Of a stretch of DNA of 64,000 bases, positions 26,955-35,836 are shown in pieces. Position numbers and translations under genes: made by a program. The DNA comes from a bacterium (lineage in GTDB: Bacteria; Cyanobacteriota; Vampirovibrionia; Gastranaerophilales; Gastranaerophilaceae). Under the pieces are notes generated by a model. That model ran no database searches. It saw only the letters and a list, made by a program, of their open reading frames with translations, and was not told the origin of the DNA. Numbering within the stretch: the first letter of the stretch is position 1; every line of letters starts with the position of its first letter. The DNA lies in the NCBI GenBank assembly GCA_017478515.1, contig JAFVDH010000005.1, positions 32,975-96,974 on the forward strand, written 5' to 3'.

Positions 26955-27164
26955 CTAAATTTCACTTTCAAAGTTTATTTTAAAACCAAGAATTTTACAT
27001 ATTAATTGCAGTTCATAATATCTTAAATTACCTGTTGCCAGCTTTTGAGATAATAAGCTCTGGCTCATTTTCTTTCCTGAAACTTTTGTCATTTCTTCCG
27101 CAAGTTTAGTTAAAGTCATACATCTTTGTAATAATAAATATTTTATCTGTTCTCTGCAATTCAT
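26955..27164 (-). CDS. small XRE-like helix-turn-helix protein (copy 2)
   Basis: A 69-residue tandem paralogue of the downstream gene, over half identical. It shows the same HTH layout: LTKLAEEMTKVSGKK, SQSLLSQKLATG, RYYELQLICKILGF. A -10-like TATAAA lies eight bases before the ATG and no Shine-Dalgarno is present, so the mRNA is probably leaderless. The pair is flanked by rpsG and, divergently, kdsA. Function unknown beyond likely DNA binding. Confidence 0.6.
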   Translation of the reverse strand: MNCREQIKYLLLQRCMTLTKLAEEMTKVSGKKMSQSLLSQKLATGNLRYYELQLICKILGFKINFESEI

Positions 27165-27172
27165 AAATCAAT

Positions 27173-27178
27173 TTTATA
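27173..27178 (-). promoter_or_regulatory. -10 box of the HTH pair (leaderless)
   Basis: TATAAA on the minus strand ends eight bases before the ATG at 27164, with no Shine-Dalgarno between them. Confidence 0.45.
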
Positions 27179-27252
27179 TTTATTTACTAAAAAAAACAAT
27201 ATTTTTAATGATAATTGTTTTTAGGGTATTTTTTATATAGAATAAAATTATT

Positions 27253-28083
27253 ATGATAGAAGTTAAGAAAATAAAATTAAGAAATTTTGAAATAGGCGGA
27301 GACAAATTAACAATTCTTGCAGGGCCATGTGCAATAGAAAGTTATGAATGCATGGCAGAAGTTGCGGGAGCATTAAAAGAAATTTGTAAAAAACTTGATA
27401 TAAATTATATTTTTAAAGCATCATACGATAAAGCAAACCGCTCAACAATAGACGGATACAGAGGATTAGGAATAGATAAAGGTTTAGAATATCTTGCAAA
27501 GATAAAAAAAGAATTTGATGTACCTATTGTAACTGACGTTCATAACCCTCAAGATGCGGATAAAGTTGCAGAGGTTGCAGATATTATACAAATTCCGGCG
27601 TTTTTATGCAGACAAACAGATTTACTTGTGGCTGCAGCAAAAACAGGTAAAATTATAAATATAAAAAAAGGACAATTTTTAGCTCCACAGCAAATGCAAG
27701 CCTTAGCACAAAAGGTTACAGACTCAGGCAATAACAATATATTATTCACAGAAAGAGGAGTAAGCTTTGGATACAACAATCTGGTAACAGACATGAGAGC
27801 GATACCTCTAATGCAAATGATAGGATATCCTGTTGTAATGGATGCAACACATAGTGTTCAAATGCCCGGGACAAACGGCTGTGCGACAGGCGGAGACAGA
27901 AGATGGGTTCCTGTTTTGGCAAAATCAGCAATTGCAGCAGGCGTTAATGCATTATTTTTTGAAGTTCATCCGGAACCTGAAAAAGGCTTGTGCGATGCTG
28001 ATAATATGTTACCGCTAAAAGATGCCGAAAATTTATTCAAAATTTGCAACGATATTTTTAGACTTGTGAGAGAAGAATATTAA
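27253..28083 (+). CDS. kdsA: 3-deoxy-8-phosphooctulonate (KDO-8-P) synthase
   Basis: Condenses arabinose-5-phosphate with phosphoenolpyruvate to KDO-8-phosphate, the committed step for the inner core of LPS. The 276-residue TIM barrel has LAGPCAIES, KASYDKANRSTIDGYRG, TDVHNPQDA, PAFLCRQTDLL, IKKGQFLAP and the ERGVSFGYNNLV loop, all diagnostic. An N-proximal Cys (GPCAIES) and a later FFEVHPEPEKGLCD suggest the metal-dependent class. There is no Shine-Dalgarno; the leader is very short. An MBL hydrolase follows 12 bases later. Confidence 0.95.
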   Translation: MIEVKKIKLRNFEIGGDKLTILAGPCAIESYECMAEVAGALKEICKKLDINYIFKASYDKANRSTIDGYRGLGIDKGLEYLAKIKKEFDVPIVTDVHNPQDADKVAEVADIIQIPAFLCRQTDLLVAAAKTGKIINIKKGQFLAPQQMQALAQKVTDSGNNNILFTERGVSFGYNNLVTDMRAIPLMQMIGYPVVMDATHSVQMPGTNGCATGGDRRWVPVLAKSAIAAGVNALFFEVHPEPEKGLCDADNMLPLKDAENLFKICNDIFRLVREEY

Positions 28084-28095
28084 AGAAGATTAATT

Positions 28096-28710
28096 ATGAT
28101 AATAAAACACTGGCAGGCAGGAATTTTAGGTGCAAATAACTATCTTATTATTAATGATTCAAGAAATGAAGCATTAATGATAGATTGTTCTGAATATACT
28201 GAGCAATTGGATAATGAGTTAAAAAAACATAATGCGGAATTAAAATACGTCCTGCTAACTCACGGACATTTTGACCACGTTATGGGTGTGGACAGAGTAA
28301 AAAAAGCTTATCCGAAAGCCAAAGTTCTTGCACATACTGCCGATAAAAATCTAATAGAAAGCATAAAAGAATTTATGCAAAAGTACGGAATGTTTGAAGA
28401 AGTTGAAGTACCGAAGATTGATGAATACATTCAAGAGGGTTCTATTTTGAACGGACAAGTAAGAATAATTCACACATCAGGACACACAAAAGGAAGTGTT
28501 TGTTACTTAATAGATGACAATTTGTTTTCAGGTGATACAATATTTTTAGAGTCAGTAGGAAGAACTGATTTAGAGGGCGGAAGTTTTGAAGAAATAAAAT
28601 CAAATATAGAAAATAAAATCTTTACGCTTGATGAAAATATAAAAATCTTCCCGGGACATGGAAACTTTACAACAGTAAAACACGAAAAAGAAAATAACAA
28701 ATTTTTATAA
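28096..28710 (+). CDS. metallo-beta-lactamase fold hydrolase (glyoxalase II-like)
   Basis: A 204-residue cytoplasmic hydrolase of the MBL fold. The zinc site LTHGHFDHVMG (HxHxDH) near residue 55, HTSGHTKGSVCY near 128, the bridging Asp in SGDTIFLESVGRTDL and the C-terminal FPGHGNFT histidine are all present. The closest family by layout is the YcbL/glyoxalase II type, which hydrolyses thioesters such as S-lactoylglutathione, though glutathione may be absent in this lineage. It lies between kdsA and pheS, probably in one transcript; the neighbours do not reveal the substrate. Confidence 0.82.
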   Translation: MIIKHWQAGILGANNYLIINDSRNEALMIDCSEYTEQLDNELKKHNAELKYVLLTHGHFDHVMGVDRVKKAYPKAKVLAHTADKNLIESIKEFMQKYGMFEEVEVPKIDEYIQEGSILNGQVRIIHTSGHTKGSVCYLIDDNLFSGDTIFLESVGRTDLEGGSFEEIKSNIENKIFTLDENIKIFPGHGNFTTVKHEKENNKFL

Positions 28711-28726
28711 TAAAACAGAGGCAGCA

Positions 28727-29761
28727 ATGAAAAACCAATTAGAATTAATTTTAAAAAATGCAGAAACAGACTTAGAAAAAGCTCAAAGCATTAATGATAT
28801 AGAAGAAATAAAACTAAAATATTTAAGCAGAAAAGGTGAATTAAATTCAATCAAGAAGAATTTAAAAGATTTGTCTGACGAAGATAAAAGAGTAGTCGGA
28901 GCATTTGCAAACGAAATTGCCCAAAAACTTGAAACTGAAGTAAAGTCAAAATACGAAGAATTTTATAAAAAAGAATTGGACGAAAAATTAAAATGTGAAA
29001 AAATAGATGTAACATTACCGGGAAAAAGCATTCCAATGGGTAAAATACACCCTATAACTCAAACAATAAATGAGATAACGGAAATATTCCACACCCTTGG
29101 TTTTACGGTAGCACCTGACAAGAATTCACCTGAAGTTGAAACAGAATATTACCACTTTGACGGCTTAAACTTTCCAAAAGACCATCCGGCAAGAGATATG
29201 CAAGATACATTCTATACAACTCTTGCACCAAATGTAATATTAAGAGGTCAAACGTCAGGGGCACAAGTAAGAGTAATGGAGGAAATGAAACCTCCAATCA
29301 GAATAATTGCACCCGGAAGAGTTTACAGAAACGAAAATGTAAATTCAAGAAAAAATAATTTCTTCCACCAAATCGAGGGGCTGTATGTTGATAAAAATGT
29401 AAGTTTTAGTGATTTAAAAGGAATTTTAAACGAATTTTTAAGATTATATTTTGGTGCATCAAGACCAACAAGATTCAGAAGTTCATTCTTCCCATTTACA
29501 GAGCCGTCAGTTGAAATTGACGTTCAGTGTATAATGTGTCAGGGAAAAGGCTGCAGAACTTGCTCGGGAACAGGCTGGTTAGAAATTCTTGGTGCAGGAA
29601 TGGTTGATGTAAATGTACTAAAAGGCGTTGGAATAGATCCTGAAGTATACAGCGGATTTGCATTTGGTATGGGTGTTGAAAGACTTGCAATGCTAAAATA
29701 CGCAATCGATGACATCAGATTATTCTTCAATAATGACGAAAGATTTTTAAAGCAATTTTAA
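28727..29761 (+). CDS. pheS: phenylalanyl-tRNA synthetase alpha subunit
   Basis: Catalytic subunit of the heterotetrameric class II synthetase that charges tRNA-Phe. The 344-residue protein has an N-terminal coiled coil (about 1-85), the PGRVYRNENVNSRKNNFFHQ motif 2 region and the C-terminal motif 3 GFAFGMGVERLAMLKY. A four-cysteine knot (CIMCQGKGCRTC near 265-276), found in many bacterial PheS, is kept. pheT is not adjacent, so the two subunits are encoded separately. A hairpin follows the stop. Confidence 0.96.
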   Translation: MKNQLELILKNAETDLEKAQSINDIEEIKLKYLSRKGELNSIKKNLKDLSDEDKRVVGAFANEIAQKLETEVKSKYEEFYKKELDEKLKCEKIDVTLPGKSIPMGKIHPITQTINEITEIFHTLGFTVAPDKNSPEVETEYYHFDGLNFPKDHPARDMQDTFYTTLAPNVILRGQTSGAQVRVMEEMKPPIRIIAPGRVYRNENVNSRKNNFFHQIEGLYVDKNVSFSDLKGILNEFLRLYFGASRPTRFRSSFFPFTEPSVEIDVQCIMCQGKGCRTCSGTGWLEILGAGMVDVNVLKGVGIDPEVYSGFAFGMGVERLAMLKYAIDDIRLFFNNDERFLKQF

Positions 29762-29767
29762 AACATT

Positions 29768-29799
29768 AGGTTGGGGTACACTTCAAGAAACCCCAACCT
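29768..29799. terminator. hairpin after pheS
   Basis: AGGTTGGGGT (29768-29777) pairs exactly with ACCCCAACCT (29790-29799) across a 12-nt loop, seven bases after the pheS stop. No clear U-tract follows on either strand. Confidence 0.55.
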
Positions 29800-29890
29800 G
29801 GATTACTAAAAGATTCTCTTCTGTTTATAGTCTTGTTGGATTAAACTTCAACCGACAATACTATTATTTGGTAGGTCTGCCCATCTATCA

Positions 29891-30139
29891 CTACCACTTG
29901 ATTACGTCAATTACCTTTTTTAAAATGTCTTTCACCTTTCCCCAAACACCACCCCCGTCTTTTTTCTCATTGGCAGCTTCAGCTTGTTTAGCATCATTTT
30001 TACTAGACAGTGTCACAGAATCTCCTGCTCCACCTTTTAGTAAAGATATTTGTTCATTATCTTTTGCAACAGTTCGTTGACCTGACTTTGGAAGATAGCC
30101 ATTAGAATAGTTCCCGAAATTTGAATTAATGTTTGTCAT
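29891..30139 (-). CDS. small hypothetical protein with C-terminal amphipathic helix
   Basis: An 82-residue protein I do not recognise. AAGGAG seven bases before the ATG makes translation likely. The N-terminal 40 residues are polar (Asn/Ser/Gly), a charged Ala/Glu/Lys stretch follows, and a Gly-Gly-Gly precedes the final segment VWGKVKDILKKVIDVIKW. That last segment would form a cationic amphipathic helix with Trp at both ends, as in membrane-active peptides. There is no signal peptide. A secreted or membrane-disrupting peptide, a small membrane-associated protein or a phasin-like factor are all possible; no processing or transport gene is adjacent. Confidence 0.55.
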   Translation of the reverse strand: MTNINSNFGNYSNGYLPKSGQRTVAKDNEQISLLKGGAGDSVTLSSKNDAKQAEAANEKKDGGGVWGKVKDILKKVIDVIKW

Positions 30140-30215
30140 GTAAAACTCCTTTTTTATATTACCTTATTTCTAATACTTTTTATTTCGGCAACATGGTTAA
30201 AAAGCTTTAGTACTC

Positions 30216-30245
30216 CACATCACATCATATCATATCATATCATAT
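30216..30245. repeat. short tandem pentanucleotide repeat
   Basis: Six adjacent 5-bp units: two CACAT then four CATAT. It lies about 75 bases upstream of the 82-residue peptide gene and downstream of uvrB, so copy-number changes could alter promoter spacing for the small gene. Confidence 0.7.
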
Positions 30246-30398
30246 AGGGCATTATACTTGAGTTTCAGCCATTTTAAAATTCATATTTACAAAAGTTAAC
30301 AATTTTATTAAAAATTGTCAGAATACAGTAATATATGCATTCTTGAGAACACAGTATTTATTCAAGTTTCAGTAGACTGTGGTTTCACCTCAACAAAA

Positions 30399-32381
30399 TT
30401 AAACCATTTCTCTAAGTTTTTTAAGCTGGTCTCTGATTTGTGCCGCACGCTCAAAATCAAGAATTTTAGCAGCCTTTTTCATATCTTTTTCAAGCTTATC
30501 AATTAACTTAGGCAAATCTTTTTTCTCAATACCCAGTTCAACCATTTCTTCCGCAACAATATCTTCTAAGTTTCTGTAACTTGCCACAAGGGCAAGAAGA
30601 TTATTTTCAATCGGTTTTTTAATAGTTTGAGGGATAATACCGTATTTAGAGTTATAATCCATTTGTAATTTGCGTCTACGTTCGGTTTCATCAATTGCAG
30701 ATTTCATTGAATCTGTCATAACATCAGCATACATAATAACTTCCCCGCAAGAATTACGTGCAGCACGGCCAATTGTTTGGATTAAACTTGTTTCAGAACG
30801 CAAAAAGCCCTCTTTATCAGCATCCATAATTGCTACAAGTGAAACTTCGGGTATATCCAGCCCCTCACGAAGAAGATTTACACCGACAAGAACATCAAAT
30901 TCCCCAAGCCTTAAATCTCTCAAAATTTCAATACGTTCTATGGATTTTATTTCACTGTGAAGATATCTGACCTTTATACCCTCAGATACAAAGAAATCCG
31001 TTAAATCCTCTGCCATTTTTTTGGTGAGTGTCGTAATTAAGACCCTTTCGTCTTTTTCGGCACGTTTTTTAATTTCATTCATCAAGTCAACTATTTGATT
31101 TTCGATAGGACGAACTGAAATTTTAGGGTCAACAAGTCCTGTCGGACGGATAATTTGTTCAACAATTTGAGACGAAGTGTCCCTTTCAAATTCAGCAGGA
31201 GTTGCAGAAATGTATATTTTTTGATTAACCCTTTCAAAGAATTCATTATTTTTTAACGGTCTGTTATCCTTAGCACAAGGAAGTCTAAAACCGTACTCAA
31301 TAAGCGTATCTTTTCTGGACGCATCACCGTGGCTCATACCTTTAATTTGAGGTAACGTTACGTGAGATTCGTCAATAACGGTTAAAAAATCCCCCCTAAA
31401 ATAATCCAATAAAGTTGCAGGAGGAGAACCTGCAGGACGGCGTTCGATTATACGGGAATAATTTTCAATTCCTGAACAATATCCCATCTCTTTAATCATT
31501 TCAATATCGTATTTAACACGCTGTTCAAGCCTTTGAGCTTCAATAAGCTTATTGTTATTTTTCAATTCAGCCAATCTGCTTTGAAGTTCCTGTCTTATCA
31601 AATCTAAAGTTTCATCAACATTTTCATCATAAGAAAGATAATGAACAGCAGGATATATAACTACAGTTTCAGGAATTTCCAAAATTTCACCCGTTACACT
31701 GTCAATTTTGGTAATTTTTTCAACTTCATCACCAAAGAAAGAAACCCTCGTAACCGCTTTTTCGTAAGACGGCATAATCTCAACAATATCGCCTCTTGCT
31801 CTAAAATTTGCACGTTCCAAAACAACATCGTTTCTTGTATATTGAACCGATACAAGATGTCTTAGCAAATCTTCTCTGGAAAGTTCATCCCCAACTGATA
31901 TTTGAATAGCACCTCTAAAATAATTTTCAGGTAAGCCCAAACCATAAATACAGCTTACTGAAGCAACAACAATAACATCATTTCGTTCATATAAACTTCT
32001 TGTTGTGTTATGTCGAAGTCTGTCAATTTCATCATTAATACTTGCCGATTTTTCAATATAAGTATCTGTTCTCGGAATATAAGCCTCCGGCTGATAGTAA
32101 TCATAATAAGAAATAAAATACTCAACCGCATTATCAGGAAACAATTCTTTAAATTCATTATATAATTGAGCTGCAAGAGTTTTATTATGAGCAATAATAA
32201 GCGTCGGTTTTTGAATTTGTTCAATAACATTTGCAATAGTGAAAGTTTTTCCGGAACCCGTTATCCCAAGCAAAGTCTGTGCATCATAACCGTTATTAAT
32301 ACCGTCAACCAGTTCTTTAATAGCTTTTGGTTGGTCACCTGACGGTTTGTATTTTGAATTTATTTTAAATTCTCTTTCCAT
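30399..32381 (-). CDS. uvrB: excinuclease ABC subunit B
   Basis: DNA-damage verification helicase of nucleotide excision repair. The 660-residue protein has the Walker [11 protein letters not shown] near 40-49, the beta-hairpin region with [12 protein letters not shown], the [10 protein letters not shown] helicase box, the [17 protein letters not shown] and QTIGRAARN helicase motifs, and a C-terminal UVR domain (about 620-655) that recruits UvrC. The ATG is preceded by TTGTTATAAAAT and then six to eight bases, without Shine-Dalgarno, so the mRNA is probably leaderless. Confidence 0.97.
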   Translation of the reverse strand: MEREFKINSKYKPSGDQPKAIKELVDGINNGYDAQTLLGITGSGKTFTIANVIEQIQKPTLIIAHNKTLAAQLYNEFKELFPDNAVEYFISYYDYYQPEAYIPRTDTYIEKSASINDEIDRLRHNTTRSLYERNDVIVVASVSCIYGLGLPENYFRGAIQISVGDELSREDLLRHLVSVQYTRNDVVLERANFRARGDIVEIMPSYEKAVTRVSFFGDEVEKITKIDSVTGEILEIPETVVIYPAVHYLSYDENVDETLDLIRQELQSRLAELKNNNKLIEAQRLEQRVKYDIEMIKEMGYCSGIENYSRIIERRPAGSPPATLLDYFRGDFLTVIDESHVTLPQIKGMSHGDASRKDTLIEYGFRLPCAKDNRPLKNNEFFERVNQKIYISATPAEFERDTSSQIVEQIIRPTGLVDPKISVRPIENQIVDLMNEIKKRAEKDERVLITTLTKKMAEDLTDFFVSEGIKVRYLHSEIKSIERIEILRDLRLGEFDVLVGVNLLREGLDIPEVSLVAIMDADKEGFLRSETSLIQTIGRAARNSCGEVIMYADVMTDSMKSAIDETERRRKLQMDYNSKYGIIPQTIKKPIENNLLALVASYRNLEDIVAEEMVELGIEKKDLPKLIDKLEKDMKKAAKILDFERAAQIRDQLKKLREMV

Positions 32382-32387
32382 AAAAAT

Positions 32388-32398
32388 ATTTTATAACA
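32388..32398 (-). promoter_or_regulatory. extended -10 promoter of uvrB (leaderless)
   Basis: On the minus strand TGTTATAAAAT spans 32398-32388. The -10 hexamer can be read as TATAAA or TAAAAT, six to eight bases before the uvrB ATG. No LexA-like box is seen nearby. Confidence 0.55.
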
Positions 32399-32649
32399 AT
32401 ATATAAAAAACAACAAAATACACGGTTAAAAATTACTATAAAAAACTTAAAACCATGAATACAAAAGAATTTCTGCCTATATTATTAAGAAATGTTACAT
32501 TTTTTATATACCCAAAAACCAATATCTTTAAGTATTTCAAAAAAAAGTATATACTATATGTATAAAATATAGCAAAAAGTTTCAAGAAAAAAACTTTATA
32601 TAAATGTAAGGAATTCAAATTAGAGGTAATTTAAGGAGCTTAACGAATT

Positions 32650-32838
32650 ATGGCAAGAGTATTAGTATCAATGCCCGAAGAATTTTTAAACAAAATTGAT
32701 GAAGTAGCAGGAACAGAAAGCCGTTCTCGCTCAGAACTTATTCGTGAAGCTTTGCGAACATATATACACAAAAATAATACTCGCAACACAATCGCAGCAG
32801 AAAAAAATGCAAGCATTCTTGAAGCACTGCTCGACTAA
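32650..32838 (+). CDS. ribbon-helix-helix (CopG/MetJ-type) DNA-binding protein
   Basis: A 62-residue protein with the classical RHH layout: a beta strand ARVLVSMP, helix 1 EEFLNKIDEVAG, a turn with SRSRSELIREALRTYIHK as helix 2, and a short charged tail. Such proteins bind operators as dimers and are often antitoxins or autoregulators. No toxin gene is adjacent: the next plus gene is trkA, 1.6 kb away. AAGGAG lies eleven bases before the ATG. A convergent terminator follows. Most likely a stand-alone transcription regulator. Confidence 0.8.
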   Translation: MARVLVSMPEEFLNKIDEVAGTESRSRSELIREALRTYIHKNNTRNTIAAEKNASILEALLD

Positions 32839-32913
32839 AAAAATTTTAAATCCGAATGACAAGGATTATATTTGGTAAGGGAATTAGGTAAAATAAATTA
32901 GAAAAGGGTAAAT

Positions 32914-32944
32914 AAAAAATCGGCTTTTACAGAGCCGATTTTTT
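32914..32944. terminator. bidirectional terminator
   Basis: AAAAAATCGGCT (32914-32925) and AGCCGATTTTTT (32933-32944) form a 12-bp stem with U-runs on both transcripts, between the convergent RHH and glycosyltransferase genes. Confidence 0.88.
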
Positions 32945-34396
32945 TTATAGTTTTATTTTGTATATAAAATTGTTACTATCAATAGTTTTAAGTATAATAT
33001 TTTTGTCTTTTATCCAATCCTCAAAGTATAAATATTCAGAATCTTTAAGATTTTCTGTATCGTGCAATTTGATAAAAATATAATCTGTATTTTTTTGTAA
33101 ATTATTTAATATTTCAAAAAATTTATTTTTGGGCATTTTACTTGAATTAAGAACAGTTATATTTTGTGTGTTTATGTCTAAATCTTTTGTATAGTAATAA
33201 AAAGATAACGTAGAGTAGGAATTAATAACAATATAATCTTTATTGGGATTGTAATTCTTTTTTAAAACATTAATAATTTGTTTGGAATTTCCTCTAAGTG
33301 AAGAATATTCAAAACATATATTTTTTAAATACTTTAAGTTATATCCATTTAAAACAATTATTATAAAGAGAATATATATGTATTTTTTTGATATTTTTTC
33401 CAAAGGATAAGCAAAAACTATTAAAATAATAGGAAAACAATAAAGTGTAAGTCTTTGATAAAATGGATAAAGCGAAGTGAATGAAAATAAAATTGATAAC
33501 CCAAAGGATAGAGTAAGAATATTATTATAGTAATTTTTTTCTTTGATAAAATAAATCCATGAAATAATCAATAAAATTAATATTAACAAAACAAATGTAT
33601 TAGGATAAAACTCATATAAAATGTTTGTTTTTATAACAGATATTGCGGAATAAAAATCTGAAATTATGCGTGTAGACCATATATTATCCCAACCGTTATC
33701 AAGCATTAATTTTCTTGTTGGTAAAAGTATTTTAAAAAAATAAAAAATAAATGATAAACAGTAAGAAGTACCTATAATAAAAAGGGATTTCAAACTGAAT
33801 TTTTTATATATTGCCTGCATAATGAACCAGGATGTAAGAATAAATAATGACGGAACCGAAAACCATGGTAAAACTGCGAAAATGAATGATGCAATGATAA
33901 TATGCAATTTATTATTTTGCGATAGTTTATCTAAAATTAAAAAAGTACACATGTATGTCAACATATCGGATATATATGGTTTAACTTCTGCAGTATAGTA
34001 GATAGTATAATAATTTATAGCAAATAAAAAATTTACAACAATTATCCCTAAACAGTTTTTTCTAAAAAATTTTAGTGAAAATAAATAAAAAACAAAAATA
34101 GATAATATTCCGCAAAATATAGAAAATAATCTATATATTAATTCGCTGTGTCCAAAAACTGAAATTAGAGATTTTATGATCAATAAAAATAATGGCGGCA
34201 CAGATTGATTATAATTTAAGGGCTTAAAGATATCAAAAATAGTGATTTCCTGTAAATTTAATACAAGCAAAAGTTCATCAAACCAAAAAGAAATATCTGA
34301 TAAATACCAATTTACTCTTATTAAAATTCCAAAAATAAAAATTAAAACCAAAACAGAGTAAAATATAAATTTTTTATTTAAACAATGTCTAATCAC
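32945..34396 (-). CDS. GT-C family membrane glycosyltransferase (GT39/ArnT-like)
   Basis: A 483-residue integral membrane protein with about 11 hydrophobic segments over the first 370 residues and a soluble C-terminal domain. The first periplasmic loop has ISFWFDELLLVLNL, the acidic Asp-Glu signature of protein O-mannosyltransferase/ArnT-like GT-C enzymes, followed by SVPPLFLLIIKS and HSELIYRLFSIF, both typical of the family. It likely transfers a sugar from a polyprenyl-phosphate donor to an envelope acceptor. The start is GTG at 34396, six bases after an extended -10, so it is probably leaderless. Confidence 0.72.
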   Translation of the reverse strand: MIRHCLNKKFIFYSVLVLIFIFGILIRVNWYLSDISFWFDELLLVLNLQEITIFDIFKPLNYNQSVPPLFLLIIKSLISVFGHSELIYRLFSIFCGILSIFVFYLFSLKFFRKNCLGIIVVNFLFAINYYTIYYTAEVKPYISDMLTYMCTFLILDKLSQNNKLHIIIASFIFAVLPWFSVPSLFILTSWFIMQAIYKKFSLKSLFIIGTSYCLSFIFYFFKILLPTRKLMLDNGWDNIWSTRIISDFYSAISVIKTNILYEFYPNTFVLLILILLIISWIYFIKEKNYYNNILTLSFGLSILFSFTSLYPFYQRLTLYCFPIILIVFAYPLEKISKKYIYILFIIIVLNGYNLKYLKNICFEYSSLRGNSKQIINVLKKNYNPNKDYIVINSYSTLSFYYYTKDLDINTQNITVLNSSKMPKNKFFEILNNLQKNTDYIFIKLHDTENLKDSEYLYFEDWIKDKNIILKTIDSNNFIYKIKL

Positions 34397-34402
34397 AGAA
34401 TA

Positions 34403-34411
34403 ATTTTAACA
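34403..34411 (-). promoter_or_regulatory. extended -10 promoter of the GT39-like gene (leaderless)
   Basis: TGTTAAAAT on the minus strand is followed by six bases and then the GTG start codon at 34396; no Shine-Dalgarno is present. Confidence 0.55.
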
Positions 34412-34452
34412 TAAAACAAAATCTCTAAATATGTATATTAAACATTGTATAC

Positions 34453-34481
34453 TTGATAAGATTTTATTTTTAGAGTAAATT
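34453..34481 (+). promoter_or_regulatory. trkA promoter
   Basis: TTGATA (34453-34458), a 17-nt spacer, and TAAATT (34476-34481), then nine bases to the trkA ATG. The leader would be zero to three nucleotides, with no Shine-Dalgarno. Confidence 0.55.
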
Positions 34482-34490
34482 ATCAATGTA

Positions 34491-35834
34491 ATGAAAATAA
34501 TAATATACGGAGCTAGTGAAATTTCAACGCTTATAGCCAAAGAATTTCATCAAATCCACGAAATAACCATAATAGATAAAGAAGAGAAAAAAACAGAAGA
34601 TTTAAGCCGTTTAGATATCTGTTTTATAAACAGCGAAGCACTTACAATAGATACCTTAAAGAATGCAAACATAAAATCCGCCGATGCTTTTATAGCGGCA
34701 TCAGCAATTGATGAAGTCAATATATTGGCCTGTCTTACGGCGAAAAGAATGTATCCTGTAAAAACAATATGCTTTGTATCAAAAGAACAATATAAAACAT
34801 CCCTTGGGCTTACCAGAGACAGCGAATACGCAGGAACATTATTTATAGACCACATAATATGGCCTGAAGAGCTTTTAACAAAAGAAATTTTCCAAATAGT
34901 AACAATAGAAAAAGCCCTTGATGCAGAAAATTTTGCAAACGGAAGAGCAAGACTTTTAGAATATAAGCTTGAAAACGAGTCTATCCTTGTAGGGAAAAAA
35001 GTAAGAGAATGTGATTTTCCTGAAGAATGCTTGATTGTAGGCATAACACGTAATGACGAATTATTCATCCCTTATGGAGAAACTGTTTTAGAAGAGAACG
35101 ATAAATTAATATTTATGGGGCTGTCGGCACAATTATCAATTCTTGCGGCAAGATTTTTCCACGAAAAAGATTACACAAAATCTATCACAATAATAGGTGG
35201 AGGAAACGTAGGCCTAATGCTTGCAAAGAATTTAGAAAAATCAAAAGTCCATATTAAAATTATTGAAAAAAATCTGAAAAGATGCGAATATTTGGCGGAA
35301 AATTTGTCAAACACTCTTATTATTAACGGAGACGGAACAGACCTTGAACTATTAACACAAGAAGAAATTCCGAGTTCTGACGCTGTAATAAGCGTAACAA
35401 ATAATGATGAAAAAAATCTTTTATGTTCTCTTTTGGCAAAACAATTAGGCGTAAAACGTATTGTATCAAGAGTTTCTAAAGATGTTAATATTCCGCTTTT
35501 TGATAAAGTCGGAATAGACATAACTGTTTCGCCAAAACTCGCCGCTCTGCACGAAATTAAAAACACAATATCTCAAGAACAAAACATTGACATACTTGCA
35601 ACAGTTGAACAAGGCAAGGGTGAAGTTTTAGAAATAAATATTGAAAGTAATTTTTCGGAAATAAAATTAATGGAATTAAAACTTCCACGAAGAGCTATTA
35701 TAGGAATAATTCACCGTAACAACAGAGTAATAATCCCTAAAGGAGATACTTTAATAAGAGCGGAAGATAAACTTATAATATTCACAACAAAAGAAAGTGC
35801 TCCTGTCATTAAAGAATATTTTAAGGTTAAATAG
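34491..35834 (+). CDS. trkA: Trk potassium uptake regulator TrkA
   Basis: Peripheral NAD(H)/nucleotide-binding subunit that gates TrkH. The 447-residue protein is a duplicated RCK unit: RCK-N 1 (1-115, with a degenerate GASEIS instead of GxGxxG), RCK-C 1 (about 140-215), RCK-N 2 (from about 230, with an intact IIGGGNVGLMLAKNL) and RCK-C 2 (about 370-447). The next gene, two bases downstream, encodes the channel subunit. Asymmetry between the two nucleotide sites is common in TrkA. Confidence 0.93.
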   Translation: MKIIIYGASEISTLIAKEFHQIHEITIIDKEEKKTEDLSRLDICFINSEALTIDTLKNANIKSADAFIAASAIDEVNILACLTAKRMYPVKTICFVSKEQYKTSLGLTRDSEYAGTLFIDHIIWPEELLTKEIFQIVTIEKALDAENFANGRARLLEYKLENESILVGKKVRECDFPEECLIVGITRNDELFIPYGETVLEENDKLIFMGLSAQLSILAARFFHEKDYTKSITIIGGGNVGLMLAKNLEKSKVHIKIIEKNLKRCEYLAENLSNTLIINGDGTDLELLTQEEIPSSDAVISVTNNDEKNLLCSLLAKQLGVKRIVSRVSKDVNIPLFDKVGIDITVSPKLAALHEIKNTISQEQNIDILATVEQGKGEVLEINIESNFSEIKLMELKLPRRAIIGIIHRNNRVIIPKGDTLIRAEDKLIIFTTKESAPVIKEYFKVK

Positions 35835-35836
35835 CT

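Noticed and set aside
30216..30245. CRISPR-like array
   Set aside because: The units are five bases long and contiguous, without spacers; it is a simple microsatellite.
32650..32838. Toxin-antitoxin module based on the RHH protein
   Set aside because: No toxin-like gene is adjacent on either side; a terminator follows directly.
34550..35068. A 172-codon antisense frame within trkA
   Set aside because: Long but fully antisense to a gene with clear RCK domains; no homology signal or ribosome-binding site.
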